A stretch of DNA of 64,000 bases. It comes from Candidatus Poribacteria bacterium. GTDB taxonomy: Bacteria; Poribacteria; WGA-4E; PCPOR2b. Position numbers and translations under genes: made by a program. Position 1 is the stretch's first letter. Each line of letters opens with the position of its first letter. The stretch lies in the NCBI GenBank assembly GCA_003635265.1, contig PYIZ01000045.1, positions 62,001-126,000 on the forward strand. Direction: 5' to 3'. Positions 8,879 to 16,495 of this stretch are shown here, piece after piece. A model generated the notes under the pieces. The model searched no databases. It saw nothing but the letters and a program-made list of their open reading frames with translations, and had not been told where the DNA came from.

Positions 8879-9760
8879 TCAAAACGATTCTCGCACGGCA
8901 CGTTGTCGAAAGAAATGAATTAACGGTTCGACGTAAGATTGCTCTGTCCGAATTTCGATGTTGTCGATTTTGTTTGATTGGAAGAACTTTCGACGCGCTT
9001 CAACGACCCTGAAATTGAGTTGTTGATACATCTCTCGTGCCTTGGGGTCCCGTGTGTCTAAGACAACTACCTCGCCGGTCTCCGCGTCCTCAAGTTCAAT
9101 CAATCCTACATTCGGTAACGTTTCTTCCCGCATATCTTGGAGCGTAATTGCAATAAGGTCATGCCGTTTGCTTGTCACTTGCAACCGTTTTTCGTACCCA
9201 CGATCTCTGAAGTCGGAGATTAGGAACACAACGCTCTTGCGTCGGATGACGCGGTCAACGTATTCCAACGCCGTACTGATATTCGTCCCACGCTGCTGTG
9301 GTGCGAAGTATAAGATTTCTCGGACAACGCGCAGGACATGCTTTAGTCCCTTACGCGGTGGAACAAATAGTTCCACATCATCCGTGAAGCAGATTAACCC
9401 GACCTTATCGCTGTTTTTGATAGCGGAGAAGGCGAGTAGCGCAGAGATCTCCGCAGCAATCTCCGCTTTTGTCTGCTGATATGTCCCAAAGTCCGCAGAA
9501 CCACTGGTATCAACCAGCAGCATCATCACTAACTCGCGTTCCTCAACATATTTTTTGATGTACGGCTGTCCCATCCGGGCGGTTACGTTCCAATCAATCG
9601 TGCGGATTTCGTCGCCGGGCTGGTATTCACGAACCTCCTCAAACTCCATGCCTTGCCCCTTGAATACGCTTTCGTACTCCCCTGCAAAGATGTTGTTGAC
9701 GAGTCGGTTAGTCGAGATTTCAATTCGGCGGATTTTTTTTAGAATTTCTTTCGTATTCAT
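8879..9760 (-). CDS. DUF58 domain protein (VWA-like)
   Basis: This 293-residue soluble protein has the DUF58 signature (RTIDWNVTARMGQPYIKKY near 52-70) followed by a von Willebrand A-like fold with a MIDAS-type DTSGS motif near 85. DUF58 proteins are usually encoded next to MoxR ATPases and BatA/BatB, and probably act with them in metal-dependent complex assembly or maturation. Here MoxR is 34 kb away and the next gene downstream is a sugar-acid dehydratase. Its own 3' end lies 81 bases upstream of the dehydratase start used here. Confidence 0.85.
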   Translation of the reverse strand: MNTKEILKKIRRIEISTNRLVNNIFAGEYESVFKGQGMEFEEVREYQPGDEIRTIDWNVTARMGQPYIKKYVEERELVMMLLVDTSGSADFGTYQQTKAEIAAEISALLAFSAIKNSDKVGLICFTDDVELFVPPRKGLKHVLRVVREILYFAPQQRGTNISTALEYVDRVIRRKSVVFLISDFRDRGYEKRLQVTSKRHDLIAITLQDMREETLPNVGLIELEDAETGEVVVLDTRDPKAREMYQQLNFRVVEARRKFFQSNKIDNIEIRTEQSYVEPLIHFFRQRAVRESF

Positions 9761-9837
9761 TAGGTACTTCCCATGCCCCGTGTGTTGTACTGTCTTTCAT
9801 TTTATCAAGATGGTGTTATACAATCAAACGAAAAAGG

Positions 9838-9866
9838 TTGAATTTTTATCTCCTGACTGATATTAT
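9838..9866 (+). promoter_or_regulatory. Sigma-70-type promoter for the PhyH gene at 9959
   Basis: TTGAAT (9838-9843), a 17-base spacer and TATTAT (9861-9866) lie in the divergent gap 9761-9958. The transcript would start near 9873. No equally clear promoter was seen for the minus-strand DUF58 gene. Confidence 0.5.
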
Positions 9867-9958
9867 TCCCAGAAGAATTGTGCGAAGGTGTCAAGCCTTT
9901 GGAGATCTGCGGTTACACAAAGAACCTCCTGAGAAAATCCAGTTGAAAGGAGCAGGAC

Positions 9959-10804
9959 ATGGACAAAGACTGGCTAAAATACTGTGCTACTGACAAGCAA
10001 CTTCAAACGTTTAACGATGAGGGCTACCTGATTGTTGAAGACGCCTTATCGTCAGAGATGGTTGACAAAATGACCATCGCCATTGATCGAATTGATGCGG
10101 AGGAACGAAAGAGGCAGGGACTCGGACCACACGACCTAATGAAAAAGTTCCGAACGATAGCCGCAGATGATCTGTTTCTTGAATTGCTTGACAACCCGAA
10201 GGTATTTCCACTTCTGTGGGATATCCTCGGCTGGAACATCCAACTCTACATCTCTCACCTAATTGTTTATCCGCCGGAAGGACCCGATGTGCCGCGAACT
10301 CGAAAGGGGGCGGGTTGGCATCAGGATGGTGGTAGACCTGTGCAGGAGATGGAGCGCCCACATCCACGTTTGTCTCTCAAGGTGAGTTACTGGTTCAGTG
10401 ATGTAAGGGGACCAGATCGAGGCGCGATGCGAATCGTCCCCGGTAGCCACAAACTCGACGAACGCCCACCTCAAAGAGATCCAGAAGGCGATCCGGACGA
10501 TGCAATCGAGTTGCAGATTGAACCGGGGACAGCGGTGCTGTTTGATCGCCGGTTATGGCACTCTCGCGGTTGGAATTTTTCGGATGTAACGCGGAAGGTC
10601 TTGTTCATCGGCTACAGTTATCGCTGGCTGCGCGGGCTTGATTACAATGTGATGCCGCCCGAACTCCTCGCTAGATGTGATCCGATTCGCAGGCAATTAC
10701 TTGGGGATGGGGTAGATATCAAGGGCTGGTGGCAGCCAACCGATGAAGATGTGCCGTTGAAACAGTGGCTAATGGAGCATCGCGGAGAGGAGTATGTGCG
10801 TTAG
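9959..10804 (+). CDS. Phytanoyl-CoA dioxygenase (PhyH) family protein
   Basis: This 281-residue Fe(II)/2-oxoglutarate oxygenase starts after GAAAGGAGC. The full iron triad is visible: His121 and Asp123 in WHQDGG, and His201 in LWHSRG. Arg212 is suitable for binding 2-oxoglutarate, and the MRIVPGSHK signature lies between them. Its own promoter and a terminator right after the stop make it a single-gene unit. The substrate is unknown. Its position between a rhamnonate-dehydratase-like gene and a sugar-acid operon makes a role in carbohydrate or osmolyte breakdown possible, but that is only context. Confidence 0.9.
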   Translation: MDKDWLKYCATDKQLQTFNDEGYLIVEDALSSEMVDKMTIAIDRIDAEERKRQGLGPHDLMKKFRTIAADDLFLELLDNPKVFPLLWDILGWNIQLYISHLIVYPPEGPDVPRTRKGAGWHQDGGRPVQEMERPHPRLSLKVSYWFSDVRGPDRGAMRIVPGSHKLDERPPQRDPEGDPDDAIELQIEPGTAVLFDRRLWHSRGWNFSDVTRKVLFIGYSYRWLRGLDYNVMPPELLARCDPIRRQLLGDGVDIKGWWQPTDEDVPLKQWLMEHRGEEYVR

Positions 10805-10828
10805 GACTTCCAAACCAAAGAGTCAAAG

Positions 10829-10859
10829 GGGGAAGCAGATGCTCCGCTTCTCCTTTTTT
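10829..10859 (+). terminator. Rho-independent terminator after PhyH
   Basis: An 8-bp stem with one G-U pair (10829-10836 with 10846-10853) encloses a nine-base loop. A run of six T (10854-10859) follows directly. It lies 24 bases after the PhyH stop. Confidence 0.75.
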
Positions 10860-10943
10860 GTTGGCAGCCCCCCAACGATGTGTTATCCTATTCGACTGAG
10901 AAATATATGCAGCATTCGGGCGAAAAATCGTTGCCGCAACGGA

Positions 10944-10949
10944 TATAAT
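10944..10949 (+). promoter_or_regulatory. Candidate -10 box for the FAA hydrolase operon
   Basis: A perfect TATAAT lies 43 bases before the ATG at 10992. No good -35 box is present at the right distance, so the call is tentative. Confidence 0.3.
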
Positions 10950-10991
10950 TGTGACATAGGACATAAAATAACGAAAAGACTGAGGAATATC

Positions 10992-12017
10992 ATGAAACTG
11001 GTTACATTTGAACTCACAACACAACTTGGGAAACAGCAGCGACTCGGAGCGATAATCGACGGCGATCAAATTGTCGATCTCAATTCTGCCTATGCACTTC
11101 ACCTTTCAGAGACACAGGGACAATCCGCTGCTTATCAGAATGCGGAGGCCATTCTGCCATCGGATATGATCCAATACTTTGAACGGGGAGCAAGATCGAG
11201 AAAGGCAGCGCAGGCGAGTCTTGAACATCTCAATGGCACGAACTCCACCGGCGTCCGAGGCGAACAGATTGTTTACTCTGCTGATCAGGTGAACCTGCTT
11301 GCACCATTCCCGCATCCTGCTAGTCTGCGGGATTTCGGCGTGTTTAAGACGCACATGGACGCCGCCGCCTTAATTACCGGCAAGGAGATTTCGCCTGAAT
11401 GGTTTAAGCTGCCCAACTACTATCGTGGCAGCACAAGCCCCGCTTCCATCGCTGGACACGAGGCACCTGTGACTTGGCCCAACTACACCGACAAACTTGA
11501 CTTCGAGTTGGAATGGGGCGTTTATATCGGTAAGGAAGGGAAAAATATCTCGGTTGAAGATGCGCCAAACTATATCGGTGGCTACACAATTTATAACGAC
11601 ATCAGCGCACGTGACATCCAGTTTCGCCACATGACGTTGGCGCTTGGTCCCGCCAAAGGGAAGGATTTTGACAACAGCAATATTATGGGACCCTGCCTCG
11701 TAACACCTGACGAAATTGATGATCCGTATAACTTGCGGATGATTGCACGGGTCAACGGCGAAGTTTGGGCGGATGGAAATACGTCGGATATGTACTACAC
11801 TTTCGCGGAGATGATCTCCTTTGTGTCGCAGTCCGAAACCCTTTGTGTGGGTGATTTTCTTGGATCTGGCACGGTCGGCAAAGGCTGTGGTTGGGAGTTG
11901 GATCGATGGATTCAGCCGGGCGATGTCATTGAGCTAGAGGTTGAAGGGATTGGGCTGCTCCGCAATCAGATTGAAGAGAAATCGGAGAATCCAGCGGCGT
12001 GGCGGGAGAAGCAGTAA
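10992..12017 (+). CDS. Fumarylacetoacetate hydrolase family protein, candidate diketo-sugar-acid hydrolase
   Basis: This 341-residue protein starts at the ATG at 10992, which has a GAGGA site; a longer in-frame reading from 10794 runs through the terminator and is rejected. The FAH fold is shown by the metal ligands Glu172, Glu174 and Asp203 (DFELEWGVYIG and YNDISARD), the YYRGSTSP segment and the C-terminal GSGTVGKGCGWEL and GDVIELEVEGIG motifs. FAH proteins cleave C-C bonds of beta-diketo acids. Beside an SDR dehydrogenase (16 bases downstream) and a divergent rhamnonate-type dehydratase, the best guess is 2,4-diketo-3-deoxy-L-rhamnonate or L-fuconate hydrolase. Other acylpyruvate substrates remain possible. 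Confidence 0.85.
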   Translation: MKLVTFELTTQLGKQQRLGAIIDGDQIVDLNSAYALHLSETQGQSAAYQNAEAILPSDMIQYFERGARSRKAAQASLEHLNGTNSTGVRGEQIVYSADQVNLLAPFPHPASLRDFGVFKTHMDAAALITGKEISPEWFKLPNYYRGSTSPASIAGHEAPVTWPNYTDKLDFELEWGVYIGKEGKNISVEDAPNYIGGYTIYNDISARDIQFRHMTLALGPAKGKDFDNSNIMGPCLVTPDEIDDPYNLRMIARVNGEVWADGNTSDMYYTFAEMISFVSQSETLCVGDFLGSGTVGKGCGWELDRWIQPGDVIELEVEGIGLLRNQIEEKSENPAAWREKQ

Positions 12018-12032
12018 GGGGAGAAACATACC

Positions 12033-12782
12033 ATGAGACTCGAAGGTAAAGTTGCAATCATCACCGGCGCTGCCTCCGGTATCGGAAAGGCAACCGCACT
12101 CCTATTTGCCAAGGAAGGCGCAACGGTTGTCGTGGCGGATCTGGATGAAGCCGGGGGAAACGAAGTGGTTGAGCAGATCAAGGCTGGCGGCGACAAAGCG
12201 ATGTTCATCGGCACCGATGTAACAGAGGCAACAGATGTACAGGCGATGGTGAAATCGACGATCGACGCTTACGGCAAGTTGGATGTACTGTTCAATAACG
12301 CAGGCATTGCGATGCGTCTACCTGTTGTGGAGCTGCCGGAGGAAGATTGGGACCGCTGCGTTGACATCAACCTGAAAGGGGTTTTCCTCGGCTCGAAGTA
12401 TGCTGTCCCTGAAATGATTAAGAATGGCGGCGGTTCGATTATCAACATGGCATCAATCTACGGTCTCGTCGGCGCGCCGACCCGCGCGGCTTACGTCGCT
12501 ACCAAAGGGGGGGTGGCGAATCTGACGCGCGGTATGGCACTCGACTATGCCACCGATAATGTCCGCGTCAACTGCCTCTGTCCCGGTTTCACCGAAACCC
12601 CGCTCCTAGCAGGTGTTCTGAAAACAAAGGCAGAATATCAGGCACTTGCCGAGCAACACCCGATGAAACGTCTCGCCACACCACAAGAGATCGCCTACGG
12701 TGCGCTGTTTTTGGCGTCGGATGAATCCGCTTTCGTGACAGGGATTGCGCTGCCGATTGACGGCGGATTTACAGCGGGTTAG
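12033..12782 (+). CDS. Short-chain dehydrogenase/reductase, candidate keto-deoxy-sugar-acid dehydrogenase
   Basis: This 249-residue classical SDR has the cofactor motif TGAASGIG (11-18), an acidic residue (Asp36) after the second beta strand that favours NAD(H), the NNAG motif (88-91) and the catalytic Ser141, Tyr154 and Lys158. The C-terminal FVTGIALPIDGG is typical of FabG-like enzymes. The gene follows the FAH hydrolase by 15 bases, so the two are likely co-transcribed. In the non-phosphorylative L-rhamnose and L-fucose pathways an SDR oxidises 2-keto-3-deoxy sugar acid to the 2,4-diketo acid, which the FAH enzyme then cleaves. The substrate is inferred from context only. Confidence 0.88.
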   Translation: MRLEGKVAIITGAASGIGKATALLFAKEGATVVVADLDEAGGNEVVEQIKAGGDKAMFIGTDVTEATDVQAMVKSTIDAYGKLDVLFNNAGIAMRLPVVELPEEDWDRCVDINLKGVFLGSKYAVPEMIKNGGGSIINMASIYGLVGAPTRAAYVATKGGVANLTRGMALDYATDNVRVNCLCPGFTETPLLAGVLKTKAEYQALAEQHPMKRLATPQEIAYGALFLASDESAFVTGIALPIDGGFTAG

Positions 12783-12825
12783 GATCTGAATTCTAAGCCC
12801 GATTTGCCTAGCGGAGACGGAAAAA

Positions 12826-14073
12826 ATGACCATGAAGGTCCATCCCAACTATGCACGGCTTGTTGACTTAGCGCGTGAGAGCCACGAGAAAGGGCGCACA
12901 CCCGCTGAAATTACGCCTGAAGATGTCGCACTAGCACGGTTGTACAGCTACGCATTCCGTGGTCATACAATCGGCGCTTTTCACGCCACACGGTTGGCAA
13001 TTGATGAAATTGAGATGTGCGACCCACTCACAGAGGCGCATCGTAAGCGGGCAGTAGAACTCTTGATAGACCTAGCAAATCAAACGATGGATGCCGTGGA
13101 ACCTGACTTTCGCGCCTTGATCTCTACGTTCTACCGTTATGCTACGAACATCCCAAGGGTCATCGATTCATTGACGGAGGGGGTCGAGACGTGCCAGCTA
13201 GCGTCGATGCGGAAGGTTCGAGATCGGTTCGCCGAACTGATGGAAGAGATTGCCAACGGCAACGGCATTCATACAACGCTGGATACGCACGCCCCGGAGC
13301 AAGCCAGTTTCATCGTGCCAAATCTCGGTATCACGATTGTGCCGCTCGTTTACGGGGATTATCACTCGTGGAATCTAGCGTACCTCGATGGTCCTCGGTC
13401 GGATGTACCATTTCACCTCCATCAGGATGGTGTTGAGATTCATCTAGGCTACGGACCGTTGCACGGCAATACGGTTCTCGGTGAGTGCTATGCGGAAGTG
13501 GACGAAGGCTACGCCATGCCTATTCCCCCGAAAGTGCGACACGGGTATGTCAATGATAGTACGATGCAGCATCATGTTCCGTTCATCTTCGGATCATTGA
13601 CACGCGGTGGGTGGGGCGTGTTTCTGGACGTGGAGGCGCAGCCGATTGACTTAGACAAACTTGAACAGACACCCGTCTATAGCCGTCAAATGAATCAGAC
13701 AATCTATCTCGAACGTGAAATCGAGAAGGCTGCGGGGAGGTTTTCCTCTGTGCGTTACCCAATCATTCCGGCTTCAGCCACCGACGGAGATGGGATCGGT
13801 GGGTTAGAGTTGTCCGTGGCGCGTGTCAATGGATATGGATTGAACCTGCGAACTGACCGCTTCTGTATTGTCTCTGTCGTCCGTGGTAAGGGAGTTGTGC
13901 AAATGGCTGGTGCCAAGAAGAAGGTGGGACCTCACGAACATTTCTGTGTGCCGGCGGGCCTCCCCGCACTCCTGCAACAGGAAGGGAATGAACCAATGGT
14001 AACGCTGGATGCGGTGATTAAGGAAGCACGAAGCCCAATATCCAATCCAAGATGGCGACGGAATCGCTCTTGA
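12826..14073 (+). CDS. Bicupin-like protein of unknown function
   Basis: This 415-residue protein starts after GGAGACGG. The first 140 residues are helical. A cupin follows with a recognisable metal site: His197, His199 and Glu204 (FHLHQDGVEIHLGYG) and His239 (PPKVRHGYV). A second cupin-like half near 340-395 has VVRGKGVVQM and a GPHEHFCVPAG stretch. Cupins include isomerases, dioxygenases and binding proteins, and no family was recognised. It is 43 bases downstream of the SDR gene, so a role in the same sugar-acid pathway (for example epimerisation or lactone handling) is plausible. Confidence 0.6.
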   Translation: MTMKVHPNYARLVDLARESHEKGRTPAEITPEDVALARLYSYAFRGHTIGAFHATRLAIDEIEMCDPLTEAHRKRAVELLIDLANQTMDAVEPDFRALISTFYRYATNIPRVIDSLTEGVETCQLASMRKVRDRFAELMEEIANGNGIHTTLDTHAPEQASFIVPNLGITIVPLVYGDYHSWNLAYLDGPRSDVPFHLHQDGVEIHLGYGPLHGNTVLGECYAEVDEGYAMPIPPKVRHGYVNDSTMQHHVPFIFGSLTRGGWGVFLDVEAQPIDLDKLEQTPVYSRQMNQTIYLEREIEKAAGRFSSVRYPIIPASATDGDGIGGLELSVARVNGYGLNLRTDRFCIVSVVRGKGVVQMAGAKKKVGPHEHFCVPAGLPALLQQEGNEPMVTLDAVIKEARSPISNPRWRRNRS

Positions 14074-14094
14074 ACTCTTCGAATACAAAAGAGG

Positions 14095-14832
14095 TCAAGG
14101 CTTCTCCACCGTAAAGCGGAAGTCACTTCTGAGAAAATAGGACAGCAGCCTATTGCCCAACAGGACTCTCCCCAGCGAGCGCAGTGTATTAAAAGAGCTC
14201 CATTCGATTCTCGGATTAACGAATCCGACCTGACTTAACAGACCAACCCAGACCTCCGGCGCCTGATGCTTATGCCATTCTATCGTGGGAGCAAAAGGAT
14301 TCTTAATTCTGAGTAGGGCAAAGAAATTATATCTTGAACAGTCGCAAACGATTAACTTTGCGCCGCCACTTGCGAGTGAACTGAGTTTTGAACATATATT
14401 CAGATAAATCGCCCTAGACGCTTCATCGTTGAGTAAGTTGATGCAGGCGATTTCATTTAAGTGGTTTATCGAGTTATGAAGTAAGATAATATCGAATTGC
14501 TTTCCTGCGGGTTCAAAGGCTTGAAACGTAACGGGTTCAAACGTTACTTGATCGTATCCGAGAATCCCACCTAACTTCCTAAACTTTGCCCCCATCCCAG
14601 AGCGGCTCCCCTCCGTTTCCGGTTCGAGACACACAACCTCTCTAGCACCCACACAAGCTGCATAGAAACTGTGTAAGCCGCTCCCACCACCAATATCAAG
14701 CACCCGTCTGTTCTCGAGAGCGATGCCCTTAAACAAAGTCTTCAAGTGGAATCGAAGATTTCCCCTATTCGGATATAACCCCTCTTTGATGACAGCGGAG
14801 AGGTAACCCTCAAGGTTTGGCTCGATTGGCAT
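14095..14832 (-). CDS. SAM-dependent methyltransferase
   Basis: This protein of about 245 residues has a class I methyltransferase fold, shown by motif I (RVLDIGGGSGLHSFYAA, near 43-59) and an acidic residue after strand 2 (VVCLEPE). A later DIILLHNSINHL segment corresponds to motif IV. The ATG at 14832 has an AAGG site five bases away; a GTG at 14844 overlapping the stop of the upstream gene is the alternative. It is co-directional with, and immediately after, the AhpD-like selenoprotein gene. The substrate is unknown. The gene converges on the bicupin gene, with 21 bases between the stops. Confidence 0.8.
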   Translation of the reverse strand: MPIEPNLEGYLSAVIKEGLYPNRGNLRFHLKTLFKGIALENRRVLDIGGGSGLHSFYAACVGAREVVCLEPETEGSRSGMGAKFRKLGGILGYDQVTFEPVTFQAFEPAGKQFDIILLHNSINHLNEIACINLLNDEASRAIYLNICSKLSSLASGGAKLIVCDCSRYNFFALLRIKNPFAPTIEWHKHQAPEVWVGLLSQVGFVNPRIEWSSFNTLRSLGRVLLGNRLLSYFLRSDFRFTVEKP

Positions 14833-14843
14833 TTTAACCTTCA

Positions 14844-15422
14844 CTAGTCTCTAGCTGCAGGTGTCGATGGCAGATCCGCCGTATCAAGAAAATCCTCCAA
14901 CTCAATCCCAAGCGCATCAGCAATTCGGTTGACGGAATTGAAGAACCCGACAATCTCAACCACATCGAAAATTGTCTCGTCATCCAAGCCGTGTGATCTG
15001 AGTAGATCTAGGTCTGATGGTTGGACCGTATACGCGGCAACGGTGACCTTCTCTGCAAACTCAAGGATTGCTTTCGTAGTAGCGTCCAAATTCGCGGAGT
15101 GGAAATCCGTTTTAATCTGGCGAACCAGCTGATCTTCGTTGACCTGTTCCCGCAGGTCTTCGCTGTGCGATTGCACTCAGTATCGGCAGGAGTTAATCTG
15201 CGAAACCACTGTCGCTATCATCTCCCGTTGCGCCCGACTCAATTTGGACGGACCGAACATCGCGACTTTATACTGGTTGATGAATACTTTGAGACTTTCT
15301 GGCTTGATACTGAACAGCTTGACGATGTTGTAAACTCGCCCAGCGCGTTCAATTCCTGCCTCATACTCCTCCTTGACGATGCCTGTCGCCTCTGATTCGG
15401 GAACGGTTCGGATCCATGCCAT
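14844..15422 (-). CDS. AhpD-like alkylhydroperoxidase selenoprotein (CxxU)
   Basis: One reading frame of 192 residues from ATG 15422 (after AAGGAAG) to TAG 14844 is interrupted only by UGA at 15179-15177. The UGA falls exactly on the second Cys of the AhpD active site: Cys79-Arg-Tyr-Sec82 followed by His86, matching CxxCxxxH. Residues downstream (SEDLR, then EFAEKVTVAAYTVQPSDLDLLRSHGLDDETIFDVV) are ordinary carboxymuconolactone decarboxylase/AhpD family sequence. A perfect 6-bp hairpin follows the UGA at SECIS distance. AhpD-like selenoproteins are known in bacteria. It probably reduces peroxides, perhaps with the thioredoxin/glutaredoxin system at 22.5 kb. The alternative, a pseudogene with a nonsense mutation, is less likely. 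Confidence 0.82.
15141..15158 (-). promoter_or_regulatory. Candidate bacterial SECIS hairpin of the AhpD-like gene
   Basis: On the minus strand GACCTG, loop CGGGAA and CAGGTC form a perfect 6-bp stem. The stem begins 18 bases after the UGA, putting the apical loop about 24 bases from it. The second loop base is G, as described for bacterial SECIS elements. Confidence 0.65.
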
Positions 15423-15470
15423 TGTCTGCTTCCTTAAGGTTAAAGTTGACATCCAAAAAGTTCGGGTGCT

Positions 15471-15499
15471 ATAATGGCACACCCCCGGACACCTGTCAA
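15471..15499 (-). promoter_or_regulatory. Sigma-70-type promoter for the AhpD-like selenoprotein gene
   Basis: On the minus strand a perfect TTGACA (15499-15494), a 17-base spacer and CATTAT (15476-15471) lie about 50 bases before the ATG at 15422. Confidence 0.55.
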
Positions 15500-15561
15500 G
15501 GTTAAATCGGAGGGCATAAAAATATGCAGTTGGCAAGTATCAGCGGAGGACAAATACACCC

Positions 15562-16260
15562 ATGCAAGCACAGGAACTTCTTGAACCCGATATAGTCGTC
15601 ATTCCCGAAGGAGATTTCCTCATGGGAAGCGAAAACGGTGCAGCGAACGAACGACCAGTTCACCGTGTATGGGTAGACGCTTTCGGCATTGCCCGATACC
15701 CTGTGACCAACCGAGAATATAAGTGCTTCATGGAGATGGCAGGTCATCCACCGCCACGATTTTGGGGTGAGTCCAAGTTTCAACACCCAGACCAGCCGGT
15801 TGTCGCACCCAGTTGGTATGATGCTGTTACCTATTGCGAGTGGTTAAAGGATTTGATTGGCAAACCCTATCGTCTTCCAACGGAAGCGGAGCGTGAAAAA
15901 GCAGCGCGGGGTGGATTGGAAAGCAAGGAGTATCCATGGGGTGATGCGCTGCATGAGGATCATGTGGGCGGACGGAATGCCCCACATTTTCCGATCGGCA
16001 CCGACGGTCCCAACGGTTATGGGCTTTACAATATGTCAGAGGGCGTCCACGAATGGTGTACTGACAATTATGATCCAGCCTACTACGAAATCTCACCGAA
16101 TCGCAATCCGACCGGACCGAGACACAGCAATCGCCGTGTGGCACGCGGCGGTTCATGGCGTCACAGTGTTCGCTTTGCGCGTTGTGCAGCGCGGAGCAGT
16201 CTCAGTCCAGAAAAGCAGTTCAGCGACTTCGGATTCCGATGCGCAATGACAATTGATTAA
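15562..16260 (+). CDS. Formylglycine-generating-enzyme (FGE/SUMF1) domain protein
   Basis: This 232-residue cytoplasmic protein shows the sulfatase-modifying-factor fold: IPEGDFLMGSE near 14, ARYPVTNREY near 44, PSWYDAVTYCEWL near 84, YRLPTEAEREKAARGG near 104, EYPWGD and the C-terminal RVARGGSWRHS...FGFRCA. Family members include true FGEs, which convert Cys to formylglycine in sulfatases, as well as EgtB- and kinase-linked domains. A Cys pair of the classical FGE type is not clear: only Cys210 (FARCAARS) lies near the expected place. Catalysis is therefore uncertain. No sulfatase gene is in the window. Confidence 0.85.
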   Translation: MQAQELLEPDIVVIPEGDFLMGSENGAANERPVHRVWVDAFGIARYPVTNREYKCFMEMAGHPPPRFWGESKFQHPDQPVVAPSWYDAVTYCEWLKDLIGKPYRLPTEAEREKAARGGLESKEYPWGDALHEDHVGGRNAPHFPIGTDGPNGYGLYNMSEGVHEWCTDNYDPAYYEISPNRNPTGPRHSNRRVARGGSWRHSVRFARCAARSSLSPEKQFSDFGFRCAMTID

Positions 16261-16480
16261 GTGAAACGTGATGCCCCGATAAATCCCCGATAAATCGGGA
16301 CAGGCGGGACAGGCTGTGAAACGTAAATTGGTTCATTGGTTCATTCCACAAATCTCTACGAAACAAAAATCGCACAGATTAACGGAGTGAACACCCAGAT
16401 AGATCAGGATTTTGCTACGCTCAACTTGAACGATGTGGAGACAATATTCTTACCAACTCGCACCAAGGGTTCCATAATAC
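16261..16480. repeat. Interspersed-repeat block between the FGE-like gene and miaA
   Basis: The block starts directly after the TAA stop at 16260. It contains GTGAAACGTGATG-type units, two CCCGATAAAT stem units ending in ATCGGGA (16274-16300), and a CAACTTGAACGATGTGG...ACTCGCACCAAGGG segment (about 16421-16471). That last segment recurs in similar form at 21535-21585. No gene is seen in the gap. Confidence 0.65.
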
Positions 16481-16495
16481 ACTACATTTCACGCC

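Noticed and set aside
10794..10991. N-terminal extension of the FAA hydrolase gene
   Set aside because: The frame is open but runs through the PhyH stop region and a clear Rho-independent terminator. The ATG at 10992 has a ribosome site and begins typical FAH sequence.
15177..15422. Separate short AhpD fragment ending at the UGA, with a second gene after it
   Set aside because: Both parts make one AhpD protein in the same frame, the UGA is at a catalytic Cys position, and no ribosome site precedes the second part.
16274..16300. Rho-independent terminator from CCCGATAAATCGGG
   Set aside because: No T run follows, and the unit recurs as an interspersed repeat in other contexts.
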